Of a stretch of DNA of 64,000 bases, positions 34,355-42,718 are shown one piece after another. Source of the DNA: Paenibacillus cellulositrophicus (GTDB taxonomy: Bacteria; Bacillota; Bacilli; Paenibacillales; Paenibacillaceae). The stretch covers positions 5,175,001 to 5,239,000 of the forward strand of contig NZ_CP045295.1 of NCBI RefSeq assembly GCF_009363095.1. Reading direction: 5' to 3'. The notes under the pieces were generated by a model. The model ran no database searches. It was not told the origin of the DNA and was given only the letters and a program-made list of their open reading frames with translations. The position numbers and the translations under genes were made by a program. The number at the start of each line of letters is the position of its first letter. Within the stretch, counting starts at the first letter, position 1.

Positions 34355-35188
34355 ATGCCGGAATTGCCGGAAGTCGAAACAGTCAAAAGAACACTCAATC
34401 AGCTCGTGAAGGGCAAGGTGATTGACCGCGTTAGTGTGAACTTGGCGCGGATCATTCAGCGCCCCGATGATATAGATCAGTTTGCGTGGATGCTGGCCGG
34501 ACACACCATTGAAGGTGTGGAGCGGCGCGGCAAATTTTTGCGGATCCTGCTGGACGGGCTCGTGCTCGTCTCCCATTTGCGGATGGAGGGACGGTACGGG
34601 GTATACCAGAGCAGTGATCCGGTGGAAAAGCATACGCATGTCATTTTCCACTTTACCGACGGCACCGAGCTGCGGTACAAGGATGTGCGGCAGTTCGGAA
34701 CGATGCATTTGTTCCAGCCCGGAGAGGAATTCCAGCTTCCCCCGCTCTCCAAGCTGGGATTGGAGCCGCTGGATCCGGCGTTTACGCTGGAACGTTTCAA
34801 AGAAACGCTGAATGGGAAGAAGACCAAAATCAAGGCTGTCCTGCTCAACCAGGCATATATCGTCGGCATCGGGAATATTTATGTGGATGAGTCGCTGTTT
34901 CGGGCGGGCATTCACCCCGAGCAGCCGGCCGATACGCTGACGGATGGGCAGCTCGAAGCGCTCCATCAGGCGATCGTAGCCACGCTTGCCGAGTCGGTTG
35001 AGGTAGGGGGATCTTCCATCAAGTCTTATGTCAATGGACAAGGTGAGATGGGCATGTTCCAGCACCAGCTGAAGATTTACGGCCGGCAGAGCCAGCCGTG
35101 CGTAAATTGCGGCACCGCCGTGGAGAAGACGGTCGTGGGCGGGCGCGGAACCCATTTCTGCCCGTCCTGCCAAACCCTGAAATCGTAA
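34355..35188 (+). CDS. mutM: Formamidopyrimidine-DNA glycosylase
   Basis: A 277-residue base-excision repair enzyme that removes 8-oxoguanine and formamidopyrimidine. It begins MPELPEVETVKR, where the Pro after the initiator Met is the catalytic nucleophile and Glu the partner; GRRGKFL-like ERRGKFL supplies Lys, and the C-terminal zinc finger is C-V-N-C ... C-P-S-C at the end. GAGGTGAAG precedes the ATG. It follows polA by 126 bp, as in B. subtilis. Confidence 0.95.
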   Translation: MPELPEVETVKRTLNQLVKGKVIDRVSVNLARIIQRPDDIDQFAWMLAGHTIEGVERRGKFLRILLDGLVLVSHLRMEGRYGVYQSSDPVEKHTHVIFHFTDGTELRYKDVRQFGTMHLFQPGEEFQLPPLSKLGLEPLDPAFTLERFKETLNGKKTKIKAVLLNQAYIVGIGNIYVDESLFRAGIHPEQPADTLTDGQLEALHQAIVATLAESVEVGGSSIKSYVNGQGEMGMFQHQLKIYGRQSQPCVNCGTAVEKTVVGGRGTHFCPSCQTLKS

Positions 35189-35329
35189 CAATTCGAACTG
35201 GGCGTGCACCCCTTTTTTGTACCCTCCATATACTGAGGTAGAGATATCTTATGAAGCGGGGCTTCCGAATGCCTGATCCATACTGCAGGCTTTTTCGGGG
35301 CACCGCTTCTGTCACAGGGAGGGAACGGG

Positions 35330-36100
35330 GTGCTCAGTCATGTTCTTGCACTGCTGCTGCTTGCGTTAGCATTAAGTTTGGACAGTTTTGGTGTCGGCAT
35401 TACATACGGCCTTCGTCAAATGAGGATTTCGCCGTTATCGATAGCGATTATTTCTTTATGCTCCGGGGTCATCATCTATGTGTCCATGCAGGTGGGCGTG
35501 CTGCTGGCCCAATTCGTATCCCCTTCGATCGCCTCCATCATTGGAGCGGTCATCCTGATCATTATGGGCTCGTGGTCGCTGGTACAGATGTGGATCCAGA
35601 AGGAGAAAAGCGGGGAAAGCAAAGAAGTCTTGGAAGCCAAAGACGCAGATGTCGCCAAGCAGGCTAAAGACGCCCAAACCAGCGGGATAGGGGGGCATGG
35701 CTTGCAAAGCTCCGGCGGAGAAGGTACACTGGACCCTGCCCAGCATGAAGCACCTGAACAAACGGTGTTTTCACTGGAAATCCGGAAGCTGGGCGTCGTG
35801 ATCCGCATTTTGCGGACGCCATCTTCCGCGGATATGGATAAGTCGGGCAGCATCTCCGGATGGGAGGCTATGTGGCTTGGTATCGCCTTATCCCTTGATG
35901 CGTTCGGCGCGGGTCTAGGCGCGGCATTGCTCGGATTTTCGCCGCTGCTGACCGCCGTCGTGATCGCTCTCTTCAGCGGCACCTTTTTGGTCGTCGGAAT
36001 GAAGACGGGACTGCGCTTTGCGTCCCGAACGTGGATGCGCCGGTTTACGGTGCTGCCGGCAATATTATTAATTGTAATGGGAATAATGAAGCTGTTATGA
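35330..36100 (+). CDS. ytaF: Sporulation membrane protein YtaF
   Basis: A 256-residue, mostly hydrophobic protein of the YtaF (MntP-like) family. Two homologous halves each carry a SLDSFGVGITYGLR / SLDAFGAGLGAAL motif (about residues 16-30 and 188-201), separated by a charged linker. The paired Asp residues in membrane helices suggest cation transport; sporulation role is known from the family name only. The start is a GTG at 35330 with GGGAGGGAAC upstream. coaE follows 14 bp later, so they form an operon. Confidence 0.87.
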   Translation: MLSHVLALLLLALALSLDSFGVGITYGLRQMRISPLSIAIISLCSGVIIYVSMQVGVLLAQFVSPSIASIIGAVILIIMGSWSLVQMWIQKEKSGESKEVLEAKDADVAKQAKDAQTSGIGGHGLQSSGGEGTLDPAQHEAPEQTVFSLEIRKLGVVIRILRTPSSADMDKSGSISGWEAMWLGIALSLDAFGAGLGAALLGFSPLLTAVVIALFSGTFLVVGMKTGLRFASRTWMRRFTVLPAILLIVMGIMKLL

Positions 36101-36114
36101 GGTGAGTTAAGGAT

Positions 36115-36711
36115 ATGAACATCGGGTTAACCGGAGGAATAGCGACAGGAAAAAGTACCGTATCCGCCCTCTTAGTCAGCAAGGGGGCGCTGCTTGTTGA
36201 CGCCGACGTCATTGCCCGGGAAGTCATGCTCCCGGGTCATCCGGTTTTGGCTGCGGCCGTCGAGCATTTTGGACAAGTCATCCTCCTTCCGGACGGAACG
36301 CTGGACCGCAGACGCCTGGGGGATATCGTGTTTCACGATCCAGGCGAGCGCAAAGCTCTGAACGATATTACGCATCCTGCGATCCGTCAGGAGATCCGGG
36401 AGCAGATGCAGACCTTTGAACGGGAGCACCCGGACCGCCTGGTGGTGGTGGACATCCCGCTTCTGTTTGAATCGGGTCTGGAAGCGATGTTTGAGCAGGT
36501 CCTGCTGGTCTATGCCCCGTTTGAGGTACAGGTGGAACGCCTGATGGAGAGAAACCGGCTGACGAAGGACGAAGCGGTCGCGCGGATTCGTTCCCAAATG
36601 GATATCGAAGAGAAGAAGAAGCGGGCCGACGTTGTGATCGACAACAGTGGACAACCTTCCGAGACGGAGCGCCAAGTGGATGAATTTTGGAACCGGAAGG
36701 GCCTGCTATGA
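36115..36711 (+). CDS. coaE: Dephospho-CoA kinase
   Basis: A 198-residue kinase for the last step of coenzyme A synthesis, phosphorylating the 3'-hydroxyl of dephospho-CoA. The P-loop is GLTGGIATGKST at the N-terminus; DADVIAREVMLPG and VVDIPLLFESGLE are the CoA-binding and catalytic regions. GAGGTGAG lies upstream of the ATG. The stop overlaps the next start (ATGA), so the transglycosylase gene is coupled to it. Confidence 0.94.
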   Translation: MNIGLTGGIATGKSTVSALLVSKGALLVDADVIAREVMLPGHPVLAAAVEHFGQVILLPDGTLDRRRLGDIVFHDPGERKALNDITHPAIRQEIREQMQTFEREHPDRLVVVDIPLLFESGLEAMFEQVLLVYAPFEVQVERLMERNRLTKDEAVARIRSQMDIEEKKKRADVVIDNSGQPSETERQVDEFWNRKGLL

Positions 36712-37271
36712 AGTTTTTACGCAAAAAAAGAGTGCTTCTTCTGTTGTTTTTAGGATTTGTCGTCATCCTGTTTTTTAATACGAACTGGATGTCGTGGTTT
36801 TACCCGATTCATTATAAAGAGAATATTCGTGAGCAGGCTGAGCGTTATGACGTCGACCCGTTCCTGGTGGCTTCGATTATCCGGGTGGAATCCAATTACA
36901 AGCTGGGCAAGGAGTCCAAGAAGGGGGCTCTCGGCTTGATGCAGTTAATGCCGGATACGGCCAATTGGGCGATGGAAAAGGCCAAGCTTCCCGAGGTGAC
37001 GCTGGACCATATTAAGCATGAGCCGGAGGCCAGCATCGAAATCGGCACCTGGTATCTCAAAACGCTGTCGGAGCAGTTTAAAGGAAACCGGATTGCCGTG
37101 ATCGCCGCATACAACGCGGGGCCTGGTAAAGTGGACGGTTGGCTGAAAAGGGGCGTATGGGACGGCACCTACGACTCGGTCAAAAATATTCCCATCGGGG
37201 AAACCCGGCACTACGTCCAGCGGGTCATTTATTACTACAATCAGTACACGCGGATATACAGCGAGTTTTAA
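36708..37271 (+). CDS. Membrane-anchored lytic transglycosylase (SLT family)
   Basis: About 187 residues. A signal-anchor (KKRVLLLLFLGFVVILFF, residues 6-23) is followed by an SLT lysozyme-like domain with the catalytic Glu in ASIIRVESNYKLGKESKKGA, then GLMQLMPDTANW, and AAYNAGPGKVDGW further on. It cleaves peptidoglycan glycan strands with formation of anhydro-muramic ends. The ATG at 36708 overlaps the coaE stop. Operon ytaF-coaE-SLT. Its position beside sporulation genes may point to spore wall work, but a vegetative role is equally possible. Confidence 0.85.
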   Translation: MKFLRKKRVLLLLFLGFVVILFFNTNWMSWFYPIHYKENIREQAERYDVDPFLVASIIRVESNYKLGKESKKGALGLMQLMPDTANWAMEKAKLPEVTLDHIKHEPEASIEIGTWYLKTLSEQFKGNRIAVIAAYNAGPGKVDGWLKRGVWDGTYDSVKNIPIGETRHYVQRVIYYYNQYTRIYSEF

Positions 37272-37301
37272 AGGGAGTACTGTTCTGTCGCTAAACATAA
37301 C

Positions 37302-37346
37302 AAAAGAAGCATTGGAGAAGCTAGGTTAGCGTCTCCAACACTTCTT
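37302..37346 (-). terminator. Terminator of the spore protein gene
   Basis: On the minus strand AAGAAGTGTTGGAGA pairs with TCTCCAATGCTTCTT, followed by TTTG. Confidence 0.8.
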
Positions 37347-37362
37347 CGGGTATCAAACCGAA

Positions 37363-37581
37363 TTAGAATTGACCAGCCAGTTGTTGTTCAGCCAGGGTCA
37401 CCAAACGTTTAGTGATAAGTCCCCCGATCGAACCGTTCTCATATGCAGTCATGTTGCCTTGGTATCCGTCTTGTGGGATGCTGATACCCAGTTCTTGAGC
37501 GACTTCATATTTCAATTGGTTCAGGGCTGCGGTAGCTTTAGGTACTACCAGGTTGTTGGAGCTGTTGTTGTTGGAAGCCAT
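37363..37581 (-). CDS. Alpha/beta-type small acid-soluble spore protein
   Basis: A 72-residue SASP that coats and protects spore DNA. It begins MASNNNSSNNLVVPKATAAL and has both conserved blocks: NQLKYEVAQELGI (with the GPR protease site at E-L-G-I) and GSIGGLITKRLVTLAEQQL. GGAGGTG lies seven bases before the ATG. Such genes are transcribed in the forespore. Proof that the organism forms spores. Confidence 0.94.
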   Translation of the reverse strand: MASNNNSSNNLVVPKATAALNQLKYEVAQELGISIPQDGYQGNMTAYENGSIGGLITKRLVTLAEQQLAGQF

Positions 37582-37611
37582 TGTTGTTCACCTCCTCGCT
37601 GTTTGTAAATG

Positions 37612-37618
37612 TATTATG
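37612..37618 (-). promoter_or_regulatory. Possible sigma-G -10 element for the SASP gene
   Basis: CATAATA on the minus strand fits the sigma-G -10 pattern; 17 bases upstream lies AATGA, a partial match to the -35. About 30 bp before the start codon. Confidence 0.4.
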
Positions 37619-37795
37619 TCTCGAAGCTCAAAAGTTCATTACTCTTTTTGAAAAGTTTTTGTTGGAAATTTAATACATTTCGGCGAGGCGGCAAGCTAAT
37701 CCCTGACGGGATAAGGGTTCGCGATATTCGGACCCTGTGAATGTTCGTGATTTTGTTCTATATACACCGTGATTTGCAAAGGAAGGGAGTTTACC

Positions 37796-38263
37796 ATGAA
37801 ATGTCCGTACTGTGATTATGCCGGCACGAAAGTGCTGGACTCACGGCCCGCTAACGAAAATAAATCGATCCGCCGCAGGCGTGAGTGCGAGAAGTGCAGC
37901 CGGCGCTTTACAACGTTTGAGATGGTGGAGGAAACGCCGCTGATGGTCATCAAGAAGGATGGAAGCAGGGAAGAGTTCAGCCGGGATAAAATCCTCCGCG
38001 GCCTGATTCGCGCCTGCGAGAAGCGCCCGGTATCTGTGGAGCAGCTCGACATGATTGTCTCTGAGGTGGAGAAGTCGCTGCGCAACACCGCCGTGGCGGA
38101 GGTGGAGAGCCGCCAGATCGGCGAGCTGGTGATGGAGCAGTTGTATCCCGTGGACGAGGTGGCTTATGTCCGTTTTGCGTCGGTTTACCGCCAATTTAAA
38201 GATATCAACATGTTCATGAAAGAGCTGAAGGGGCTGCTGTCCAAAAATACGGTGGAGGACTAA
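37796..38263 (+). CDS. nrdR: Transcriptional repressor NrdR
   Basis: A 155-residue regulator of ribonucleotide reductase genes. It has the N-terminal zinc ribbon (M-K-C-P-Y-C ... CEKCSRRFTTFE) and the ATP-cone (VIKKDGSREEFSRDKILRG). When bound to (d)ATP it represses nrd operons through tandem NrdR boxes. The ATG at 37796 with GAAGGGAG upstream is used; nine in-frame codons upstream are less likely. A terminator follows. Confidence 0.95.
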   Translation: MKCPYCDYAGTKVLDSRPANENKSIRRRRECEKCSRRFTTFEMVEETPLMVIKKDGSREEFSRDKILRGLIRACEKRPVSVEQLDMIVSEVEKSLRNTAVAEVESRQIGELVMEQLYPVDEVAYVRFASVYRQFKDINMFMKELKGLLSKNTVED

Positions 38264-38307
38264 CCGTAAGGGAGCATGCTGCTTTGCCGGTCCGGCAACC
38301 ATCTTAA

Positions 38308-38344
38308 AGAGCAAAAGGGCCTTCCAGGGTCTCTTTTGCTTTTG
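38308..38344 (+). terminator. Rho-independent terminator after nrdR
   Basis: AGAGCAAAAGGGCC and GGGTCTCTTTTGCTTTT form a stem around TTCCA, ending in T residues. Confidence 0.75.
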
Positions 38345-38416
38345 GCGGTGGTCATGTCATGAGAGCATAAGGCTGAACACTTGCATGAGCTCCAAAATCT
38401 TTTTTGAATTTTTTTG

Positions 38417-38445
38417 TTGACACATGCATAAATCTTTGATAAATT
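38417..38445 (+). promoter_or_regulatory. Promoter of the tRNA-Ala gene
   Basis: Consensus TTGACA (38417-38422), a 17-bp spacer, and TAAATT (38440-38445), about 40 bp upstream of the tRNA. Confidence 0.7.
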
Positions 38446-38487
38446 ATAAGAGTCGCTGATACATAATAAATCAGTAGAAAATGATAA

Positions 38488-38560
38488 GGGGCCTTAGCTC
38501 AGCTGGGAGAGCGCATCGCTGGCAGCGATGAGGTCAGGGGTTCGATCCCCCTAGGCTCCA
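38488..38560 (+). tRNA. tRNA-Ala (anticodon GGC)
   Basis: Full cloverleaf: acceptor GGGGCCT (38488-38494) pairs with AGGCTCC; D arm GCTCAGCTGGGAGAGC; anticodon arm CATCG-CTGGCAG-CGATG with anticodon GGC (Ala); T arm ends with GGTTCGATCCCC. The 3' CCA is not encoded beyond the discriminator A. It has its own promoter and terminator. Confidence 0.95.
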
Positions 38561-38566
38561 TAGAAG

Positions 38567-38593
38567 AAAACCCTTGGGAATCAAGGGTTTTTT
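38567..38593. terminator. Terminator after tRNA-Ala, shared with the AraC gene
   Basis: AAAACCCTTG pairs with CAAGGGTTTT, with T-run to the right and A-run to the left, so it can end both the tRNA and the convergent AraC-family gene. Confidence 0.8.
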
Positions 38594-38610
38594 GTTTTGT
38601 CTTTTTGATA

Positions 38611-39489
38611 TTAAGTCCTGGCCCACTTCTTCCGATACTGGTGGGGCGTAGTGCCCATACGCTGTTTGAACAATTTACAAAAATAAGAGCTGTTCGCCAA
38701 GCCAATCTCCTCAGCAATGAGCAAGATTGGTTTTTTCGTGGTCGTTAACAGCAGAACGGATTGATGGACCCGGCGGGCCATGATGTATTCGGAGATGCTG
38801 ATGCCTGTCGCCTCTTTGAAGAGATGCGATACATGATAGGGAGATAAATGAAGCGACTTGGCCATGTCGTCCAGCCGAAACGGTAACGTATAGTTGGCCT
38901 CGATCCATGTCAATATGTGCTCCACCTGATGATTTTGGCGAAGGGCCGGTTTGGGCGGCCCGGCTTCGGTCCGCTGATCCCATACGTGTCTAATCGAACG
39001 GTACAGCATAACGAGAAATAAAGAAAATTCCTCATATCTTTCTGCCTCTGAAAGCGCGGGTAATTGATCATCCAAGCTTTTGTAGACAGCGTCCAGGATG
39101 TGAAGTTCATCGCTGGTGTCATACAAGCACGGAACAGGAAGTTCACCTAAATACATGAATCGATAAAAGGTATGAAGCGAAGGCCATTTTTCAAAATAAG
39201 ACTCAAACATCGTCGGTTCAAAGGTCACAAGGGAACGTTCGAAGCATTGGCCTTCGTCGTATTCGAGCTTGAGATGATGAAGCTGATAAGGCTGAAAAAT
39301 GCAGAGCATGCCCGGTTTGATGGGGTAGCGGTTGTTATTGACGATCATCGTCCCTTTCCCTTGATGGATCAACAATATTTCCACCCCGAGGTGGGAATGG
39401 AAGGTTTCTTTATGCTCATAGTTGACGCTTTTTCGTTTATAGGCAAAATGCAGGGGCACCTCGCTATAGTTACCCGCTACAAAAGACAT
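38611..39489 (-). CDS. AraC family transcriptional regulator
   Basis: A 292-residue regulator. The N-terminal cupin-like domain (about residues 1-150; HLGVEILLIHQGKGTMIVNN) should bind a small ligand, and the C-terminal double helix-turn-helix domain is clear (FRLDDMAKSLHLSPYHVSHL; ADEI-like AEEIGLANSSYFCKLFK; QYRKKW at the end). AAGGAGG lies eight bases before the ATG. It is divergent from two Gfo/Idh-type oxidoreductase genes and is their likely regulator, in response to a sugar or polyol. Confidence 0.88.
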   Translation of the reverse strand: MSFVAGNYSEVPLHFAYKRKSVNYEHKETFHSHLGVEILLIHQGKGTMIVNNNRYPIKPGMLCIFQPYQLHHLKLEYDEGQCFERSLVTFEPTMFESYFEKWPSLHTFYRFMYLGELPVPCLYDTSDELHILDAVYKSLDDQLPALSEAERYEEFSLFLVMLYRSIRHVWDQRTEAGPPKPALRQNHQVEHILTWIEANYTLPFRLDDMAKSLHLSPYHVSHLFKEATGISISEYIMARRVHQSVLLLTTTKKPILLIAEEIGLANSSYFCKLFKQRMGTTPHQYRKKWART

Positions 39490-39650
39490 GGCCGCTGCCT
39501 CCTTCTTCCCCGTATGTACTCGCTTCCGAATCTATTCTATCGCAGAACCGCAACCCAGTGTTATTTTTTCCCCCACAGCGAAGCACAATGTTCTCGCAGC
39601 TTCAGTTAATATCCTTATATACCAATGAAGAAAGCTAGGAGGTTAAATGG

Positions 39651-40712
39651 ATGATCAAGGTTGCGATTATAGGGACCGGGGCGATTTCGTCCGCTCATAT
39701 CGAAGGTTATCTGAAGTTGAAGGACCGCTGTCAAATTGTCGCGTTATGCGATCTTTATCCCGAGAAAGCCGAAAGCAAGCGGGATCAATACGGTTTGGAC
39801 GCTGTCATCGTCAAGGATTACAAGGAACTGCTTGATCAGGAGATCGACCTGGTTTCCGTTTGTATGCCTCCGTTTGTTCATGCGCCTGTTACTATTGATT
39901 TCCTGAGTGCAGGCAGTCATGTGATCGTGGAAAAACCCATGGCTTCCTCTCTTGAAGAATGCGACGCCATGATCAAAGCTGCGGAACAAAGCGGAAAAGT
40001 ATTATCCGTCATTGCCCAAAATCGCTTCAGAAATCCGATTATGAAGCTGAAGCACATTGTGGACAGCGGATTGGCCGGCAGAATTCTTCATGCCCAGGTG
40101 GATTCGTTCTGGTGGCGGGGCCATTGCTATTACGATCTATGGTGGCGCGGCACGTGGGAGAAGGAGGGAGGCGGTCCGACGCTGAATCATGCGGTTCATC
40201 ATATCGACGCCCTGCTCTGGATGCTGGGTCAGCCCAGCGAGCTTCAGGCTTATATGAGCAACGTCGCGCATGACAATGCTGAAGTGGAGGATCTGTCCAT
40301 CGCGATTTTGAAATATCCGAACGGCAGCTTAGGGCAAATTACAAGCTCCGTCGTTCATCATGGTGAAGAACAGCAGTTTATTTTCCAGGGTGAGCATGCC
40401 CGGATCTCGGCGCCGTGGCGGGTCACGGCTTCCAGGTCACTGCCGAACGGCTTCCCGGAGCGGGAACCCTCTCTCGAGGAGAGAATCCAGCAATACTACA
40501 GCGAGCTGCCGGATCTGCCGTACGAAGGCCATACGGCGCAGATCGATAATGTGCTGAATGCGATTGAGACGGGCGCGCCGGTACTGATTGACGGAGTCAG
40601 CGGACGGAATACGCTGGAACTTATTATGAGTATTTACAAATCCGCAAGCACCGGGGAAAGGTTAAGCTTCCCCTGCAGCAGGACGATCCTTTTTATACGC
40701 GGGAGGGTCTGA
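39651..40712 (+). CDS. Gfo/Idh/MocA family oxidoreductase, C-terminus lost to a frameshift
   Basis: A 353-residue NAD(P)-binding sugar oxidoreductase. The Rossmann motif is IIGTGAISSAHIEGYL at the N-terminus, the catalytic-type VEKPMASSLEECDAM at about residues 93-107, and NHAVHHIDALLWML further on. The last residues (SFPCSRTILFIRGRV) are not homologous to the family: the adjacent frame encodes the usual tail (see 40661-40834). A one-base loss in GGGGAAAGG at about 40653-40661 would explain this. GGAGG lies upstream of the ATG. May still be partly active, or the break may be a sequencing error. Confidence 0.85.
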   Translation: MIKVAIIGTGAISSAHIEGYLKLKDRCQIVALCDLYPEKAESKRDQYGLDAVIVKDYKELLDQEIDLVSVCMPPFVHAPVTIDFLSAGSHVIVEKPMASSLEECDAMIKAAEQSGKVLSVIAQNRFRNPIMKLKHIVDSGLAGRILHAQVDSFWWRGHCYYDLWWRGTWEKEGGGPTLNHAVHHIDALLWMLGQPSELQAYMSNVAHDNAEVEDLSIAILKYPNGSLGQITSSVVHHGEEQQFIFQGEHARISAPWRVTASRSLPNGFPEREPSLEERIQQYYSELPDLPYEGHTAQIDNVLNAIETGAPVLIDGVSGRNTLELIMSIYKSASTGERLSFPCSRTILFIRGRV

Positions 40713-40834
40713 TGAAGAATGCACCTCATTTTTACGAAAAGGGCAGCAGCATTGAAAATTTTGCGGATCTGAAAATAACGACAGGAAGCCGTTACGGCGG
40801 CGTAACGAACGGACAAACGTCAGGCGAACAGTAA
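40661..40834 (+). pseudogene. Displaced C-terminal tail of the upstream Gfo/Idh gene
   Basis: In the frame one base off, codons continue as VKLPLQQDDPFYTREGLMKN then APHFYEKGSSIENFADLKI and end at a stop at 40832-40834. The DPFYTREG and VENF-like segments are typical of the C-termini of this oxidoreductase group, so the reading frame has been broken rather than ended. Confidence 0.75.
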
Positions 40835-40874
40835 ACCCCAATCATCGGGATGGAGAACCTTATACGCGAAAGGG

Positions 40875-41969
40875 ATGAAGGAGATGCAGAAGAACGACGG
40901 GATGAATTATGCCCCGAAAGGCAAACCCAATCCGGTGGTCAAGCCGGGTGAATTTGTGATCGCCGCGGTGGCGCTCGATCATGGGCACATCTATGGAATG
41001 GTCAACGGACTGATCGAGGCAGGAGCTACATTAAAGTGGGTTTATGACCGTGACCGGGCCAAAGCGGAAGCATTCGCACGAACCTATCCTCAAGTAACGA
41101 TTGCAGCCTCCGAGGAAGAGATTTTGGCAGATCCGCAGGTTCAGCTTGTTGCAGGAGCAGCCATTACTTCGGAACGCTGTGCGCTGGGGCTTCGGGTGAT
41201 GGACGCAGGCAAAGATTATTTTACGGATAAAGCTCCCTTTACCACGCTTGAGCAGCTGGAGTCGGCCCGCGCCAAAGTGCGTGAAACCGGAAGAAAGTAT
41301 ATGGTTTATTACAGCGAAAGGCTGCATGTCGAATCGGCGGTTTATGCCGGGCAGCTCATTGAGCAGGGCGCGATCGGGCGGGTGCTGCAGGTGACGGGCT
41401 TCGGACCGCATCGGTTAAACGCTTCGTCCCGGCCGGAGTGGTTTTTTCAAAAGAAGCAATACGGAGGAATTCTATGCGATATTGGCAGCCACCAGGTCGA
41501 GCAGTTTCTTTTTTATGCGGGTTGTAAACAAGCGGAGGTTCTGCACAGCAAAGTGGCAAACTACAACAACCCTGAATATCCGGAGCTTGAGGATTTTGGC
41601 GATGCCACCCTGCTAGGGGACAACGGGGCCACGCAATATTTCCGGGTGGACTGGTTTACGCCGGACGGCTTAGGTTCATGGGGAGACGGACGCACCCTGA
41701 TACTGGGAACCGAAGGTTATATTGAGCTAAGAAAATATATCGATATCGCCCGCGACCGGACCGGCAATCATGTCTACCTGGTCAATCAGGAAGGTGAATA
41801 TCATTTTCATGTTGACGGACAGGTTGGATATCCGTTCTTTGGAGAACTCATTCTTGACTGTCTGAACCGGACCGAAAATGCCATGACGCAGGAGCATGCG
41901 TTTATGGCGGCGGAATTGTGTTTGAAAGCGCAGGAAATGGCGATGGACGTGACCCGAAGCCGCAGCTGA
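40875..41969 (+). CDS. Gfo/Idh/MocA family oxidoreductase
   Basis: A 364-residue NAD(P)-dependent oxidoreductase. It has a poorly conserved N-terminus (MKEMQKNDGMNYAPKGKPN), the nucleotide-binding core (VIAAVALDHGHIYGMVNGL), DKAPFTTLEQLESAR in the catalytic-loop position, and GGILCDIGSHQVEQFLFYA. Substrate unknown; sugar or inositol derivatives are typical. The start is uncertain: ATG at 40875, 40884 or 40902 are all possible. Second gene of the pair controlled by the divergent AraC regulator. Confidence 0.83.
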   Translation: MKEMQKNDGMNYAPKGKPNPVVKPGEFVIAAVALDHGHIYGMVNGLIEAGATLKWVYDRDRAKAEAFARTYPQVTIAASEEEILADPQVQLVAGAAITSERCALGLRVMDAGKDYFTDKAPFTTLEQLESARAKVRETGRKYMVYYSERLHVESAVYAGQLIEQGAIGRVLQVTGFGPHRLNASSRPEWFFQKKQYGGILCDIGSHQVEQFLFYAGCKQAEVLHSKVANYNNPEYPELEDFGDATLLGDNGATQYFRVDWFTPDGLGSWGDGRTLILGTEGYIELRKYIDIARDRTGNHVYLVNQEGEYHFHVDGQVGYPFFGELILDCLNRTENAMTQEHAFMAAELCLKAQEMAMDVTRSRS

Positions 41970-42033
41970 TTGCATGAGTAGTCCATGAAGTTAATGGAGC
42001 AGCTGCTTATAATGCATCTGTTAAAAATAACCT

Positions 42034-42070
42034 GGGGAGGGCCTCGTATGTATCATACATCCCTCCCTTA
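42034..42070. terminator. Hairpin between the Gfo/Idh and GNAT genes
   Basis: GGGAGGG (42035-42041) pairs with CCCTCCC (42061-42067), with an inner TATGTAT/ATACAT dyad. No clear T-run. Lies between converging genes. Confidence 0.55.
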
Positions 42071-42074
42071 TTCG

Positions 42075-42521
42075 TTATTTAGGTTGATTTGTCAGTTGTT
42101 TGACCATGAGGATATGAGGTATGCCATCTTCCATAAATTCCTCCGAAGAAGTTTGATACCCAAGTTTCTTATAGAACCCTTCCGCCTGACTTTGCCCGTG
42201 CAATTTAACCTGCTGTACCCCTTTGTCTTTAGCGATTTCTTCTAACGATGCAATGATCCTTCTCCCGATTCCAAATTTGCGGTAAGGCTGCAGGATGCAA
42301 ATCCGCTCCAGCTTTCCGGATCCTTCGTGAATTCGTACCCGCCCCGTTCCTACGGGCTGCTCATCATAATAGGCGATGATGTGCTCACATGGTCCACCCA
42401 AAGTATCAAACTCATCGAATTCATCATGCAGCGGCACGCCCTGTTCCTCAACAAATACGTTCCTCCGGATAGCAAATGCAGCCTCTAACTCTTCAGGCAG
42501 ATTAATTCTTTGGGTTTTCAA
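42075..42521 (-). CDS. GNAT family N-acetyltransferase (ElaA/YjcF type)
   Basis: A 148-residue acetyltransferase. The N-terminal FAIRRNVFVEEQGVPLHDEFDE and central VGTGRVRI match the YjcF/ElaA group, and the acetyl-CoA loop is LQPYRKFGIGRRIIASLEE (about residues 77-95). The start is a TTG at 42521. Substrate not predictable. It stands alone between the oxidoreductase pair and the TetR gene. Confidence 0.83.
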   Translation of the reverse strand: MKTQRINLPEELEAAFAIRRNVFVEEQGVPLHDEFDEFDTLGGPCEHIIAYYDEQPVGTGRVRIHEGSGKLERICILQPYRKFGIGRRIIASLEEIAKDKGVQQVKLHGQSQAEGFYKKLGYQTSSEEFMEDGIPHILMVKQLTNQPK

Positions 42522-42635
42522 TCGTTTTCGTCCCTTTCATGATGTATTCAATGATCGTTATTCAAATTATGGGATGAATTATGTTGTAAATGCAATAAAA
42601 ATAAATCTCTGCGGTTGAAAACACCAACGAGGAGC

Positions 42636-42664
42636 AAAAAAGCCCCAAATAACGGGGCTTGAAA
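42636..42664 (-). terminator. Terminator of the TetR gene upstream of lpdA
   Basis: On the minus strand AAGCCCC and GGGGCTT form a stem, followed by TTTTTT. Confidence 0.82.
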
Positions 42665-42718
42665 AAATCATATTGGTTGGTCTGAGGACAAAAATGCTGT
42701 GACCATCTCAAGCTCAAT

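Noticed and set aside
42034..42070. CRISPR-like or mobile-element inverted repeat
   Set aside because: Single short hairpin without repeats, spacers or transposase; better read as a terminator. No CRISPR array was seen anywhere in the window.
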